A DNA stretch of 64,000 nucleotides from assembly GCF_000214355.1 (NCBI RefSeq), contig NC_015577.1:1163121-1227120 (forward strand), in the 5' to 3' direction. The DNA is from Leadbettera azotonutricia ZAS-9. GTDB lineage: Bacteria > Spirochaetota > Spirochaetia > Treponematales > Breznakiellaceae. Each line of letters begins with the position of its first letter. The stretch's first letter is position 1. Shown here piece after piece: positions 35,872-44,346 of this stretch. The notes beneath the pieces are model-generated. The model did no database searches and was not told the origin of the DNA. It saw nothing but the letters and a program-made list of their open reading frames with translations. The translations under genes were made by a program, and so were the position numbers.

Positions 35872-36603
35872 ATGAAAAGAACCTTTCCCTTAAGGCGCTT
35901 CCTCATGGCTTTTGCAGTTTTTGGCGCTTTGGCCCTTCCTTTGGAGGCTCAAGGTTTCTTTAGCCGGCTGACCTGGGCGGCGGAAGGGTCGGTGCTCTTT
36001 TTCCCCGAGGATAACGGCATGCATTCCGACCCCATGCCCGTGCTTCCCAGCCCCGGGGTTGCGGTTTCCTATCCCTTGCCCGGGCCCATGCATCTTGAAC
36101 TTACCCTGGATCTCTACTTTACCCATTATGGCTATGATTTTGACCTTGACCGGGCTGTCCCCTATGCTATCGAAAACCGATCTTCCTTTGTGCTGGGTTC
36201 GGTCCTGGGGCTGCAGGCCATGGCCCTTTTCGATATTGGCTCCAGAATTGATGTACGGGCTTATGGCGGTTTTGCCGCGGATCTCAGGATTGTGCTTTTG
36301 GCGGAAGACCTCAATTCTTCGGATTTTACGGGCGTCCCGCAATCAGATCCCCAGATACAAACTGACGCGGTGCGGGATTACTTCTGGTCGTCAGGGCGCT
36401 GGCTTCTTCCGGTCATAGGCGGGGGCATGGATTTTGATCTCAATTCAAAATTGAAGCTTGGCCTTGATCTCCGGGTCTGGTTCCCCTTGTACAAAGTGTG
36501 GACTGCGGAGAATCTTCCGGCTGTTGAAGGCTGGCGTTTCGGAATAGGGGCGCGGATCACATTTAGAAGGAATAGCGCAGTTCAGGCTGTGGACGCACCA
36601 TGA
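35872..36603 (+). CDS. outer-membrane beta-barrel protein, unknown function
   Basis: A 243-residue protein with a signal peptide of about 26 residues (ending LPLEAQ). The mature part has alternating hydrophobic strands with aromatic girdles ('LELTLDLYFTHYGYDFD', 'LGLDLRVWFPLY') and a final strand 'WRFGIGARITFRR', as in small outer-membrane barrels. No specific porin family is recognised. It is divergent from fabH and probably translated from a leaderless mRNA. Confidence 0.7.
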   Translation: MKRTFPLRRFLMAFAVFGALALPLEAQGFFSRLTWAAEGSVLFFPEDNGMHSDPMPVLPSPGVAVSYPLPGPMHLELTLDLYFTHYGYDFDLDRAVPYAIENRSSFVLGSVLGLQAMALFDIGSRIDVRAYGGFAADLRIVLLAEDLNSSDFTGVPQSDPQIQTDAVRDYFWSSGRWLLPVIGGGMDFDLNSKLKLGLDLRVWFPLYKVWTAENLPAVEGWRFGIGARITFRRNSAVQAVDAP

Positions 36604-36623
36604 ATAATGGCTTATGATAGGAT

Positions 36624-37397
36624 ATGATTGGTTTCCTTATAAAGAAGAATTTTTTCGATCTCTGGGATAATCTTTTCAGGGTGGCCCTGTTGAACCTGGG
36701 CTTCATTGCATCCATGGCAATCCCGGTGTTTCTTCCTACCCTTTTGGCAGGGGTTCCGGTTTTAGGGCTGGGGGTTCTTTTCATCGGCATACTTTGGTGC
36801 TTTGTGTATCTTTCTGCTGCTGCCCTCTGCGTGAAATCCATTTCAGACTATGGCGCTTTCGGGTTTGCCGATTTTTTTGCCAGTTTAAAGATCATCTGGC
36901 CATTAGGATTGATTGCAGGGGCACTGGTGTTTGTCTGCTATCTTCTTATTACCATGGTGATTCCCTTTTATTTGGCCATGAATTCCATGGTTGGCCTTCT
37001 TTTGGCAGCGGTGATTTTCTGGACTTTAGTGGTAGGGGCTTTATCGCTTCAATTTTTCTTTGCTGTACGATCAAGGCTCGATACGAAAATCACCAAGATC
37101 ATAAAGAAGTGTTTTATCATCTTTTTTGACAACCCCGGTTTTGCGTTGTTCGTCTTTCTTTCCACTATATTAATGCTCGCGATTTCGGTTTTTCTGGCCT
37201 TCCTCTTTCCGGGGCCTGCGGGGATACTCCTCTATCAGGATGAGGCTTTACGGCTCCGCCTCTTCAAATACGATTGGCTCGAGGCTAACCCCGAAGCCAA
37301 CCGCAAGCAGATTCCCTGGGACGCTATTCTGATTGATGAGAGGGAGAGGACGGGGACACGCAGCCTTAAGAGCTTTATTTTCCCCTGGAAGGACTAG
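36624..37397 (+). CDS. polytopic membrane protein, unknown function (spirochaetal)
   Basis: A 257-residue protein with about six hydrophobic segments (about 20-45, 45-70, 90-120, 120-145, 170-200) and a charged cytoplasmic tail ending FIFPWKD. The pattern of repeated paired helices and 'FFDNPGFALFVF' loosely recalls DUF624/YesL-type proteins. TATGAT (36613-36618) lies five bases before the ATG, with TGGACG 17 bases further upstream, so it may have its own promoter. AGGA lies too close to act as a normal Shine-Dalgarno. Confidence 0.65.
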   Translation: MIGFLIKKNFFDLWDNLFRVALLNLGFIASMAIPVFLPTLLAGVPVLGLGVLFIGILWCFVYLSAAALCVKSISDYGAFGFADFFASLKIIWPLGLIAGALVFVCYLLITMVIPFYLAMNSMVGLLLAAVIFWTLVVGALSLQFFFAVRSRLDTKITKIIKKCFIIFFDNPGFALFVFLSTILMLAISVFLAFLFPGPAGILLYQDEALRLRLFKYDWLEANPEANRKQIPWDAILIDERERTGTRSLKSFIFPWKD

Positions 37398-37432
37398 CCG
37401 CCAAAACCTTTTGCCAATGAAAACGGACGGTT

Positions 37433-37690
37433 TTACTTCTCGTGAGTCCCTATGGGGCTGTGGGGGCATCTCATGCCGGAAGAGGTAGAGCCGCAGTAGA
37501 TGCATTTGTTGGCGCCGTGGCCGTGGACATGCTTCCGGGTGGGTGTCTGAAGGCAGCCGTTTCCATAGGAGGAGGAGCCGCAGTAGATGCAGCGCCTTTC
37601 GTCGTTGTTATGCTGGTGAAGGCCCGAGACGCTGCCTGGGCAGCCTGGACCGTATGCTGTGGAGCCGCAAAATGAACATTTTGATGGCAT
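37433..37690 (-). CDS. small protein of three tandem CxxC...C...HxH repeats
   Basis: The ATG at 37690 (AAGGGG upstream) gives 85 residues, almost entirely three repeats of about 27 residues. Each starts (K/R)C(S/I)(F/Y)CGS, then C about 8 residues later, then a His-rich tail (LHQH, HVHGH, THE). Nine Cys and seven His imply zinc binding, one site per repeat. No signal peptide is visible, so it is cytoplasmic. No family is recognised. It could act in metal storage, nucleic-acid binding or as a zinc-ribbon adaptor. Confidence 0.65.
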   Translation of the reverse strand: MPSKCSFCGSTAYGPGCPGSVSGLHQHNNDERRCIYCGSSSYGNGCLQTPTRKHVHGHGANKCIYCGSTSSGMRCPHSPIGTHEK

Positions 37691-37746
37691 AATTTTCCCC
37701 TTCAAACTAAAATCGGCAAAAGTTACGCTTCTGCTATATTATTATC

Positions 37747-37780
37747 GGAAACCTCCAGGATTTTCCTGAGCATTGTTTCC
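37747..37780 (-). other. two-tier stem-loop downstream of the glycosidase-like gene
   Basis: GGAAAC (37747-37752) pairs with GTTTCC (37775-37780), and inside it CTCCAGG pairs with CCTGAG with one bulged base. It lies between the glycosidase-like gene (stop at 37798) and the Cys/His-repeat gene on the same strand. On the minus strand it is followed by AT-rich sequence but no clear U-tract, so termination or processing are both possible. Confidence 0.4.
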
Positions 37781-37797
37781 ATTCTGCCTAGCAAAAC

Positions 37798-38688
37798 TTA
37801 TTTTACCCCTAGTCCGAGGCATGCCGCAACCCCCCTTTCAAGGCCAGGTATATGGTTGTGTATGGGGACATTCACATTTTTAGTATTTCCATCAAGGAAG
37901 CGCAGGGCAAGGGCCGTGGAGCCTCCGCCATCCAGGTTGAGTCCGTCTCGGGCTCCGAATTTTTGGAGGATCAGGGCAAGTTCAGCTTCGGTTATACCCC
38001 TGCTTCCGGGGCGCCTGCCGTCTACCGCAAGGAGATAGAGGTATTGGTTCGAGACAGCTACGGCGCTGCGGGGATGTCTGGGCGGGTTATCCTGGGCAAG
38101 GACCCTGTCTACGGGGCGGCTGTCCTTAAGGACAATGCCGAAGCCGCCTACGGCATTTTCAATTTCTTCTATATTGATGATTTTATCGATGATTTCAGAC
38201 TGGGGGATAATGGCAGCCTTGTTGTTTTTATAAAAGACAAGGGCGTCGTAGGAGGGATGGGGCCGGGCTATGAGCTTTCCTCCTGATATGACGATGCCGA
38301 TGTTGGCGCGCTCTTCCCCCTGCCTGCCCGAAACGGGGTCGAAGGGGGTGGCGTTGATTGCGGCAAGGCTATTGGTGGTTTCCGCGAAAGCGGAGACATG
38401 GGTGCTGATGTTTGCGTCGCTGACTATTATTTTGAGGCGGGGGTCGCTGAGGTCCGCCCGTATGGCCCAGAGTTCTATTTTGGGGTTGTCGAGACGGGCT
38501 TCGAAATAGCCCAGGGCAGGGGCATGCCCCGCTGGGAGATTGAAAGCCAAGGGCCGCCAAAGGGGGGTGAGATCTTTTATGGCGTCCTGCCTGGCTTGGG
38601 TTTTTTCTTTTGCCCCGGAAACCGGGGAGATGGTGGTGCAGGCAAAAAAAAGCGGCAGGATAAAGAATAAAATCAGTATCCGCCGCAT
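37798..38688 (-). CDS. phosphodiester glycosidase-family lipoprotein (NAGPA/DUF2233)
   Basis: A 296-residue protein with lipobox PLFFAC-T. The domain that follows has the family blocks AAINATPFDP, IGIVISGGKLI, RHPRSAVAVSNQYLYLLAVDGRRPGSRG and GLNLDGGGSTAL. Relatives act on phosphodiester-linked sugars in envelope polymers (the uncovering-enzyme family). It is predicted to be membrane-anchored in the periplasm. The substrate is unknown. It is encoded just after rpsU on the same strand. Confidence 0.82.
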   Translation of the reverse strand: MRRILILFFILPLFFACTTISPVSGAKEKTQARQDAIKDLTPLWRPLAFNLPAGHAPALGYFEARLDNPKIELWAIRADLSDPRLKIIVSDANISTHVSAFAETTNSLAAINATPFDPVSGRQGEERANIGIVISGGKLIARPHPSYDALVFYKNNKAAIIPQSEIIDKIINIEEIENAVGGFGIVLKDSRPVDRVLAQDNPPRHPRSAVAVSNQYLYLLAVDGRRPGSRGITEAELALILQKFGARDGLNLDGGGSTALALRFLDGNTKNVNVPIHNHIPGLERGVAACLGLGVK

Positions 38689-38707
38689 TTTTTGGTGTGG
38701 TAAACGA

Positions 38708-38911
38708 CTAATAATCGTTCTTGCCCTTCCGGGATTTCTTCATGAGTTTCCGCGCAATCGCTTTCTTTTTCCGATTGAGGATTGTGGAGGGCTTTTCGTA
38801 GTATTCCCGCTTTTTGAATTCACGGATGATGCCTTCTTTTTCGACCATCCGCTTAAAACGTTTAATGGCTTTTTCCAGCATCTCGTTATCATCTACGATG
38901 ATATGAGCCAA
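38708..38911 (-). CDS. rpsU: ribosomal protein bS21
   Basis: A 67-residue basic protein: [29 protein letters not shown], then a Lys/Arg-rich tail, typical of bS21. It helps the 30S subunit select mRNAs, close to the anti-Shine-Dalgarno. The start is TTG (38911), placed five bases after a very long Shine-Dalgarno. The strong site with a weak start codon fits autoregulation as known in Flavobacteriia, but that is not demonstrated for spirochaetes. Confidence 0.93.
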   Translation of the reverse strand: MAHIIVDDNEMLEKAIKRFKRMVEKEGIIREFKKREYYEKPSTILNRKKKAIARKLMKKSRKGKNDY

Positions 38912-38916
38912 ATGTA

Positions 38917-38925
38917 ATCACCTCC
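38917..38925 (-). promoter_or_regulatory. extended Shine-Dalgarno of rpsU
   Basis: GGAGGTGAT on the minus strand is nine continuous bases complementary to the 16S rRNA 3' end. It is five bases before a TTG start and decides that start, because no ATG lies nearby. Confidence 0.8.
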
Positions 38926-38958
38926 CTTCCTGTTTCGGTAAGCGTTGAATCTTTCATA

Positions 38959-40083
38959 TTAGTAAGCTATCAGTTTACTCAAAATCTCATCTTTGTCAAG
39001 AATGGCTCTGGACACAAGGGCATCGGGGTCGGTGTTTTCCCCTGCTGCCCGTACCTCCCAGTGGAGATGGGGGCCTGTGGCAAGCCCTGTGGCGCCCGAA
39101 AGCCCCAGGAGCAGTCCCGCACCCGCCATTTGGCCCTCGACTACGGCTATGGAATCCAGGTGATAGTAGAGAGAATAGACCCCGGGCATATGCTCGAGAA
39201 CCACCGAATTCCCGGTAACGATGCGGGGTCGGGCAAGGACCACCTTGCCCATGGCGCAAGCCCTTACCTCTGTCCCCTTGGGGACCCCGTAATCAACGCC
39301 CGCGTGTATGGATGTGTCAGTGTTCCCCGTAACATAGCGGAAGACCCTGCGATCCCCGAAAAAGCTGGTGCGCCGCGTGGAAGCAACCGGGGGGAGAAAG
39401 GGACCGTTGGTATAGATGTCAGTTCCTGTGCGGTAGAGTATGGCCGAGAGCTGTTCGGATTCGGTGACTTTTTGAGGGTCAGGGGCAGTGCGTATATCGG
39501 TGTTTCCCTGATCGAGGTCTATGGTCTCTGCAACAAAATCGCGTTTTTCCACCATGAGGGGGAGATCCTGTATGATGCGATTTGCAGCTTCTATCCTTAT
39601 GGTCAAAGGGCCCGGCTCTACAGTGGAGGGGACGCCCAATATGGCGGTTTTAATTTCCTGCCCCTGGCTGTCCTGAGCGAAACTGAAGAAAGGCGCCTTG
39701 AGGATACGTTTCCCTTTGGTGTCCAGCAGCACCGCCTGGAAGTCTTTGCTTCCGGGGCCTGTAAAAGAGTCGGCATAGGCTATAGTTACAGGATCGCCGG
39801 GCCTTAAGCTTGCAGGGATCACTGCGTAGCGGGGGCTGCTCGGAATTTCGGGCTTTGCAGGGGGGATAGAAACCTGCACCGGGTCGGCGGGGAAATGTAT
39901 GCGGGGCAGTTCGGGGATTGGAGGGACCGCAGGGCGGGTTTGGGTCGATTTGGCCGGCAATTCGGGATTTTTCTCCCGGGCAGGCTCGGCCTGGGCAGTG
40001 AATGGGTTTGCCAGCAGTAATGCGCTTAATAGTAACAGTAATACTACTAATGTTTTGCAGTGCCACGATTTTAGTTTTTTCAA
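38959..40083 (-). CDS. M23/LytM-family peptidase, secreted
   Basis: A 374-residue protein with a signal peptide (about 32 residues, ending FTAQA), a Pro-rich linker, an Ig-like middle (about 80-200) and a C-terminal LytM domain. The zinc ligands are complete: HAGVDYG (His and Asp), YYHLD, and GPHLHWEV (HxH). It cleaves peptidoglycan cross-bridges or acts as an amidase activator in the periplasm. The start overlaps the recJ stop by four bases. It is a useful intact comparison for the LytM-like end of the giant protein. Confidence 0.9.
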   Translation of the reverse strand: MKKLKSWHCKTLVVLLLLLSALLLANPFTAQAEPAREKNPELPAKSTQTRPAVPPIPELPRIHFPADPVQVSIPPAKPEIPSSPRYAVIPASLRPGDPVTIAYADSFTGPGSKDFQAVLLDTKGKRILKAPFFSFAQDSQGQEIKTAILGVPSTVEPGPLTIRIEAANRIIQDLPLMVEKRDFVAETIDLDQGNTDIRTAPDPQKVTESEQLSAILYRTGTDIYTNGPFLPPVASTRRTSFFGDRRVFRYVTGNTDTSIHAGVDYGVPKGTEVRACAMGKVVLARPRIVTGNSVVLEHMPGVYSLYYHLDSIAVVEGQMAGAGLLLGLSGATGLATGPHLHWEVRAAGENTDPDALVSRAILDKDEILSKLIAY

Positions 40084-42221
40084 TTTTTTGTTTCCGAACG
40101 TTTTAAGTCTGTTACTGTCATTTCAGGGGTTTCTATGCCCTTGAAAAAATTTCGGCTTACGCTGAATATCAAATCAACGGTATCCCCGGTGTCGAATTCC
40201 CTTTTTACTTTATCCGCAGCGTTCCAGTACTTGGCCGGCCACTTGTACTTTCCCGCATCCAGGGTGAGCTTGACATGTTTTGCTTCCGGCTTGCCCATGA
40301 AGTGAAGGTCGGATACGCGGAGCCCTTTGGCAAGGAAATTCAAGGGCCGGTTTTCTTCCCCATAAGGTTCAAAACGATCCACGGTTTTGAGTATGTCGGC
40401 ATTGAGGTAGTTAAGCGGAAGCTCGGCATCCACTGTTATGGCGCTTTCATTTTTGCTGTCGCCGAATTCCATATTGAGGGCAATGTTTTTTAGCCGCTCG
40501 AGGAAGCTGTTCCAGTTAGCCATGGCTTCGCCTGTTTCCATGCTGAACCCTGCCGCGTAGTCATGGCCGCCCCAGTCGAGGAAGAGATCCTCGCAGGGCT
40601 CCAAAAGGAAACGGAGATCGTAATTCCCGGGGGATCTAAGCGAGCCCGTGGCAAGGCCGTCCTTCCCGAAGGAGACTACCAGGGCGGGCACTTTGAACTG
40701 CCCCACCAGGCGGTTTGCCATGATGCCGGTAACACCCCGGGGAAGATCTTCGCCAAAGGCAAAGGCCAGCTTGCTGTCAAAATTTTCCAGGTTCTCCCTG
40801 GCCCTGGGTTCAACCAAAGCCCAGCTTTCTTCGCCCATTTTTTTGCGGTCCTCGTTCATGGATACAAGATCGGCGGCAAGGCGATCCCTCACAGAGGGAT
40901 CTTTTTCGAGGAACAAGGCTGCCCCCTTTTCAGGGCTTCCCATGCGGCCGGCGGCATTGATGGCAGGACAGAGGAGCCAGGAAACATCCTGGGCGTTAAG
41001 GCGGCGCCCTGACATGCCAAGCTTAAAAAGGAGTTCCGAGAGCCCGGGCCTGGGTTTTTCAATTAAGGACTGGAGGCCCCTCCGCACAATGATGCGGTTT
41101 TCATCTTTGAGGGGCATGATGTCTGCGATAGTGCCGAGGCAGGCAAACTGCAGATCCGCCGCATCTTCATCGGTAAAATGGTTTTCGCGCCTCTGCACAA
41201 AAGTAGTAAAAAGATTGATGAAGACTTCAAGCTCCCCCGATTCCTTTTCCGAATACCTGGCGATACGCGAAAGCTCCTTGATCCTGAGAAGGCTTATATC
41301 CTTTGCGGAAGGTATCATTTTGCCTATATCCGGGGCAACATCCAGCATGCCTATCTCAACCCCTTTGCCGAATATCTTTGCCAAAGTGCGTTTCTGCTGG
41401 GGCGCATCCCAGGCAAGTATCTGCTGGCTTTCGAGAAAAGCAGGAAGCCTTGTGTTGCTGATGCTTACCATGCCGGGCACTACTGTTTCGATGAGCGTCT
41501 GCCTTACAACGAGGTTCCGCATCTTTGCAATCTCTATGATCCATGCGTCGTTGACGGGCCTGGTATTGAGGAGGCACATGGGCTGATTGTAAAGCTCGCT
41601 TTTTAGGGCGAAGCGCAGTGCCGACACCAGTTTGTAGGCAACCCCGCAGCCCGAAAGATAGGGGAAAGGCGAACCGGGCAGCTTGGGGTTCACAATGGCA
41701 AGGGCTTCGGGTATTTCTTCCTGGGGGTTATGATGATCCGTGATTATCACATCTACGCTTAATTCATTTGCCCTTCTGATTTCTGCAGTATTGGAAATAC
41801 CGCAGTCGACAGTAATAATGAGGGTGCCATAAGCGGCGGCAAATTCTTCAATAGCTTCCATGCTGAGGCCATAGCGGTCATCCCCTGAAGGGAGCTTCCA
41901 GCTTACGTCCATGCCAAGGCCGGTCAGGAAATTCACGACCATGGCGGTACTGGTGATTCCGTCAGTATCCCTGTCGCCAAAGACCAGCACCTTTTCTTCC
42001 TCTTCTTTCGCGGCAAGAACCCGCTCTACCGCATCTTCCATACCCGGAAGCTCAAAAGGGCTTCTGAGGTAGCGGGGATCTTCTTCCAGGAAGTAGCGTA
42101 TATCTTCCCCCGAGCTCAAGCCCCGGCGGAGCAGTATGGAAGCGGTGAGGTGATCGCAGCCATATTTGGCGGCCAGTTCCTTGACTTGTTCAGGGGGGAT
42201 GTCTTTCTTTTCCCAATTCAT
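40080..42221 (-). CDS. recJ: single-stranded-DNA-specific 5'-3' exonuclease
   Basis: A 713-residue DHH-family nuclease: motif I reads DRDTDGIT (commonly DxDxDG), motif III DHHNPQEE, and the DHHA1 domain has GGHDYAAGFSM. It degrades 5' ends in mismatch, base-excision and RecF-pathway repair. It is longer than E. coli RecJ by about 135 residues, with an insertion around 180-330. It overlaps the phosphorylase gene upstream and the M23 gene downstream by four bases each. recO lies in the same cluster. Confidence 0.92.
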   Translation of the reverse strand: MNWEKKDIPPEQVKELAAKYGCDHLTASILLRRGLSSGEDIRYFLEEDPRYLRSPFELPGMEDAVERVLAAKEEEEKVLVFGDRDTDGITSTAMVVNFLTGLGMDVSWKLPSGDDRYGLSMEAIEEFAAAYGTLIITVDCGISNTAEIRRANELSVDVIITDHHNPQEEIPEALAIVNPKLPGSPFPYLSGCGVAYKLVSALRFALKSELYNQPMCLLNTRPVNDAWIIEIAKMRNLVVRQTLIETVVPGMVSISNTRLPAFLESQQILAWDAPQQKRTLAKIFGKGVEIGMLDVAPDIGKMIPSAKDISLLRIKELSRIARYSEKESGELEVFINLFTTFVQRRENHFTDEDAADLQFACLGTIADIMPLKDENRIIVRRGLQSLIEKPRPGLSELLFKLGMSGRRLNAQDVSWLLCPAINAAGRMGSPEKGAALFLEKDPSVRDRLAADLVSMNEDRKKMGEESWALVEPRARENLENFDSKLAFAFGEDLPRGVTGIMANRLVGQFKVPALVVSFGKDGLATGSLRSPGNYDLRFLLEPCEDLFLDWGGHDYAAGFSMETGEAMANWNSFLERLKNIALNMEFGDSKNESAITVDAELPLNYLNADILKTVDRFEPYGEENRPLNFLAKGLRVSDLHFMGKPEAKHVKLTLDAGKYKWPAKYWNAADKVKREFDTGDTVDLIFSVSRNFFKGIETPEMTVTDLKRSETKN

Positions 42222-43528
42222 CTTGCAGTGATTTCCTTAAGAATGAGCTTGCGTTTTTCGGGCGCTTTGCCTGAGTATTCGACGGCATCGGCAAGCTGAG
42301 GTAGGCTTACCTTGAGGCCCTCCTCGGTGGCTGCCCACACAGTCATGATGGCATCGCCCGCAGTAACACTGCTGCCCCTCTTTGCGTGGAACTGCACCCC
42401 TGCGGTGGGACAGACTTTGTCTTCGGTACGATTGCGGCCTACCCCGAGCTGAACAGAAGCATGACCAACTTTCCACGCGTCGATGCGGGAAATAAAGCCT
42501 GACTTGGCAGCTTTGATTTCCGTTGTTATTTCGGAACGGTAATTTCCGCGAAGCTCCAAAAGCTGTTTGGGATCCCCCCCCTGGCTTTTTACATTCTGCA
42601 AAAAAAGTTCCCTGGGTTTGCCCGAAGCGAGGGCTTTTTCACAGATCTGCCTGCCGTCTTTGGCATCTTTAGCCTTGCCGCCCAAAACCGCCATGCGGGC
42701 TGCCAATTCCAATGTTACTTCCATTAGATCGTCCGCGCCCTTTCCTTCAAGGCAGTCGAGGCTTTCTTCAACTTCGAGGAAATTCCCCACCTTGTTTCCC
42801 AAAGGCTCATCCATATCCGTAAGAAGGGCTATCACTTTGAGTCCCAGGGCAGCGCCTGTATCCGCCAGGGATTGGGCGAGCTTTTCCCCTTCTGCTGCTT
42901 CTTTCATAAAAGCGCCCGAGCCGTATTTGACATCCAGCACCAGGGCTTCTGCGCCTTCGGCTTTTTTTTTGGATAAAATGCTGGCAGTAATGAGAGGTAT
43001 GGATTCTACAGTCCCGGTCACATCCCGGAGGGCATAGAGAAGCCTGTCTGCCGGGACTATGTCCTTTGTTTGGCCTGTCATGGCAAAGCCGTCGCTGGCG
43101 ATTATCTTTCTGAATTCATCCACTGAAAGCCCTGTCCTGAAACCCGGTATGGCTTCGAGCTTGTCCAGAGTGCCGCCGGTATGCCCCAGCGCCCTGCCCG
43201 ACATCATGGGGTCTTTAATGCCGAGGGCAGCCGCCAGGGGCGCCAGCACGAGGCTGGTTTTGTCCCCCACACCGCCTGTGGAATGTTTGTCCACGAAGGG
43301 GCCGGCAATACCGGAGAGATCGATAACCTTGCCTGAATTGAGCATCACTTCCGTAAGGGCTGCGGTTTCCCTTGCGCTCATGCCCTTAAAAAAAACCGCC
43401 ATAGCCCAGGCCGAAACCTGGTAGTCGGGGATCTCCCCTGCCACATAGCCGCCTATGAGGAATTTTATTTCGTCCCGGGAAAGCTCCTTCCCGGCGCGTT
43501 TGTCCATTATGATATCTACTGCGCGCAC
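42218..43528 (-). CDS. pyrimidine-nucleoside (thymidine) phosphorylase
   Basis: A 436-residue member of the thymidine/pyrimidine-nucleoside phosphorylase family. It has phosphate-site VDKHSTGGVGDK and the signature SGRALGHTGGTLDKLE. It cleaves thymidine or uridine with phosphate to the base and (deoxy)ribose-1-phosphate. Sequence alone does not separate DeoA from Pdp specificity. It overlaps recJ by four bases. Confidence 0.9.
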   Translation of the reverse strand: MRAVDIIMDKRAGKELSRDEIKFLIGGYVAGEIPDYQVSAWAMAVFFKGMSARETAALTEVMLNSGKVIDLSGIAGPFVDKHSTGGVGDKTSLVLAPLAAALGIKDPMMSGRALGHTGGTLDKLEAIPGFRTGLSVDEFRKIIASDGFAMTGQTKDIVPADRLLYALRDVTGTVESIPLITASILSKKKAEGAEALVLDVKYGSGAFMKEAAEGEKLAQSLADTGAALGLKVIALLTDMDEPLGNKVGNFLEVEESLDCLEGKGADDLMEVTLELAARMAVLGGKAKDAKDGRQICEKALASGKPRELFLQNVKSQGGDPKQLLELRGNYRSEITTEIKAAKSGFISRIDAWKVGHASVQLGVGRNRTEDKVCPTAGVQFHAKRGSSVTAGDAIMTVWAATEEGLKVSLPQLADAVEYSGKAPEKRKLILKEITAR

Positions 43529-43545
43529 TAATATCTCCTTAGTGG

Positions 43546-44283
43546 TTATACATTATCCCAGGTTGTAAGCCGTTTTCCCAAAGCCCCGGTCAGGATTGCC
43601 GTGGTTAGGGCTTTTGCCTGGGCCAGGGAAACCTCGTCCAGGCTTATGCGGCTTAAAGCCTGGGGCTGCAGATCCTCTACTGCGTTCAGCCAAAGCCTGG
43701 CGCCTGGACCTGCGGTAATACCGTCGCCGGGGCTGCAATTTTGGCAGAGGAGGGCGTCTTCCCTTGTATCGTACCATAATATCCCATCACGGGGCACTTC
43801 ACAAGCACAAGAAGAACAGTGATGGAGATCAGGCTGTACGCCCAGGAGATCAGCCCAGTTCCAGAGGAAGTGGATAAGGATGCGGGCACAGGTTTTTTCG
43901 TCAGCTGTATCCAGGGCGTCAAGGGTAAGCCCTGCCATATCCAGGGCGTGGGGAAAGCTGCCGCCGCTTCCCAGGGATGCAAGGATGGTTTCGGCAAGGG
44001 CGTCAGCTGCCATAGCCCGCTGAAAGAGCTCCCTGAGTCCCGGCCGCCAGTTTTTCACATCAAAGTCGCTCACCTTGCGTGAATCCCGGATGGGGTCGTG
44101 GTAGATCCAGAGCATGCCCTGGTTAAAGGAAGCAACATGCGCCCGGAGTTTGCTCTTGGGCCCACCGAAAACCGTGGCTTTTAGAAGACCTTCCTCGGCA
44201 GTGAGGAACCAGGCGTCCCTGTTGGATTCACCCGAGGGCTTTACCCGAAGAGTCAGAGCGGAATAGGTAAAACTGCGAGCCAT
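43546..44283 (-). CDS. recO: DNA repair protein RecO
   Basis: A 245-residue protein: N-terminal OB fold (about 1-80; YSALTLRVKPSGESN), a helical domain, and a four-Cys zinc site (CSSCAC ... CQNC). RecO binds ssDNA and loads RecA with RecR. The -10 box TATACT ends five bases before the ATG and no Shine-Dalgarno is present, so a leaderless mRNA is predicted. It shares a compact divergent promoter with the spiro-SPASM gene. Confidence 0.88.
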   Translation of the reverse strand: MARSFTYSALTLRVKPSGESNRDAWFLTAEEGLLKATVFGGPKSKLRAHVASFNQGMLWIYHDPIRDSRKVSDFDVKNWRPGLRELFQRAMAADALAETILASLGSGGSFPHALDMAGLTLDALDTADEKTCARILIHFLWNWADLLGVQPDLHHCSSCACEVPRDGILWYDTREDALLCQNCSPGDGITAGPGARLWLNAVEDLQPQALSRISLDEVSLAQAKALTTAILTGALGKRLTTWDNV

Positions 44284-44288
44284 GGGTT

Positions 44289-44339
44289 AGTATACCCTAA
44301 ATGCGAGGTTTTGCCAAAACCCCTAAATACCGATATAAT
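44289..44339. promoter_or_regulatory. compact divergent promoter pair, both leaderless
   Basis: Rightward: TTGCCA (44311-44316), 17 bases, TATAAT (44334-44339), then seven bases to ATG 44347. Leftward: TTGGCA (44317-44312), 17 bases, TATACT (44294-44289), then five bases to ATG 44283. The two -35 boxes overlap in the near-palindrome TTTTGCCAAAA, so the promoters should compete for polymerase. Confidence 0.75.
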
Positions 44340-44346
44340 AAGTACC

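Noticed and set aside
40648-41586. A 312-codon plus-strand frame opposite recJ
   Set aside because: It is antisense to recJ, whose DHH and DHHA1 motifs are intact. The frame has shadow-type composition (Ser/Arg/Pro-rich) and no ribosome-binding site.
44311-44313. TTG start for the spiro-SPASM gene
   Set aside because: It coincides with the -35 box of a good promoter whose -10 box lies just before the ATG at 44347, so it would not be transcribed.
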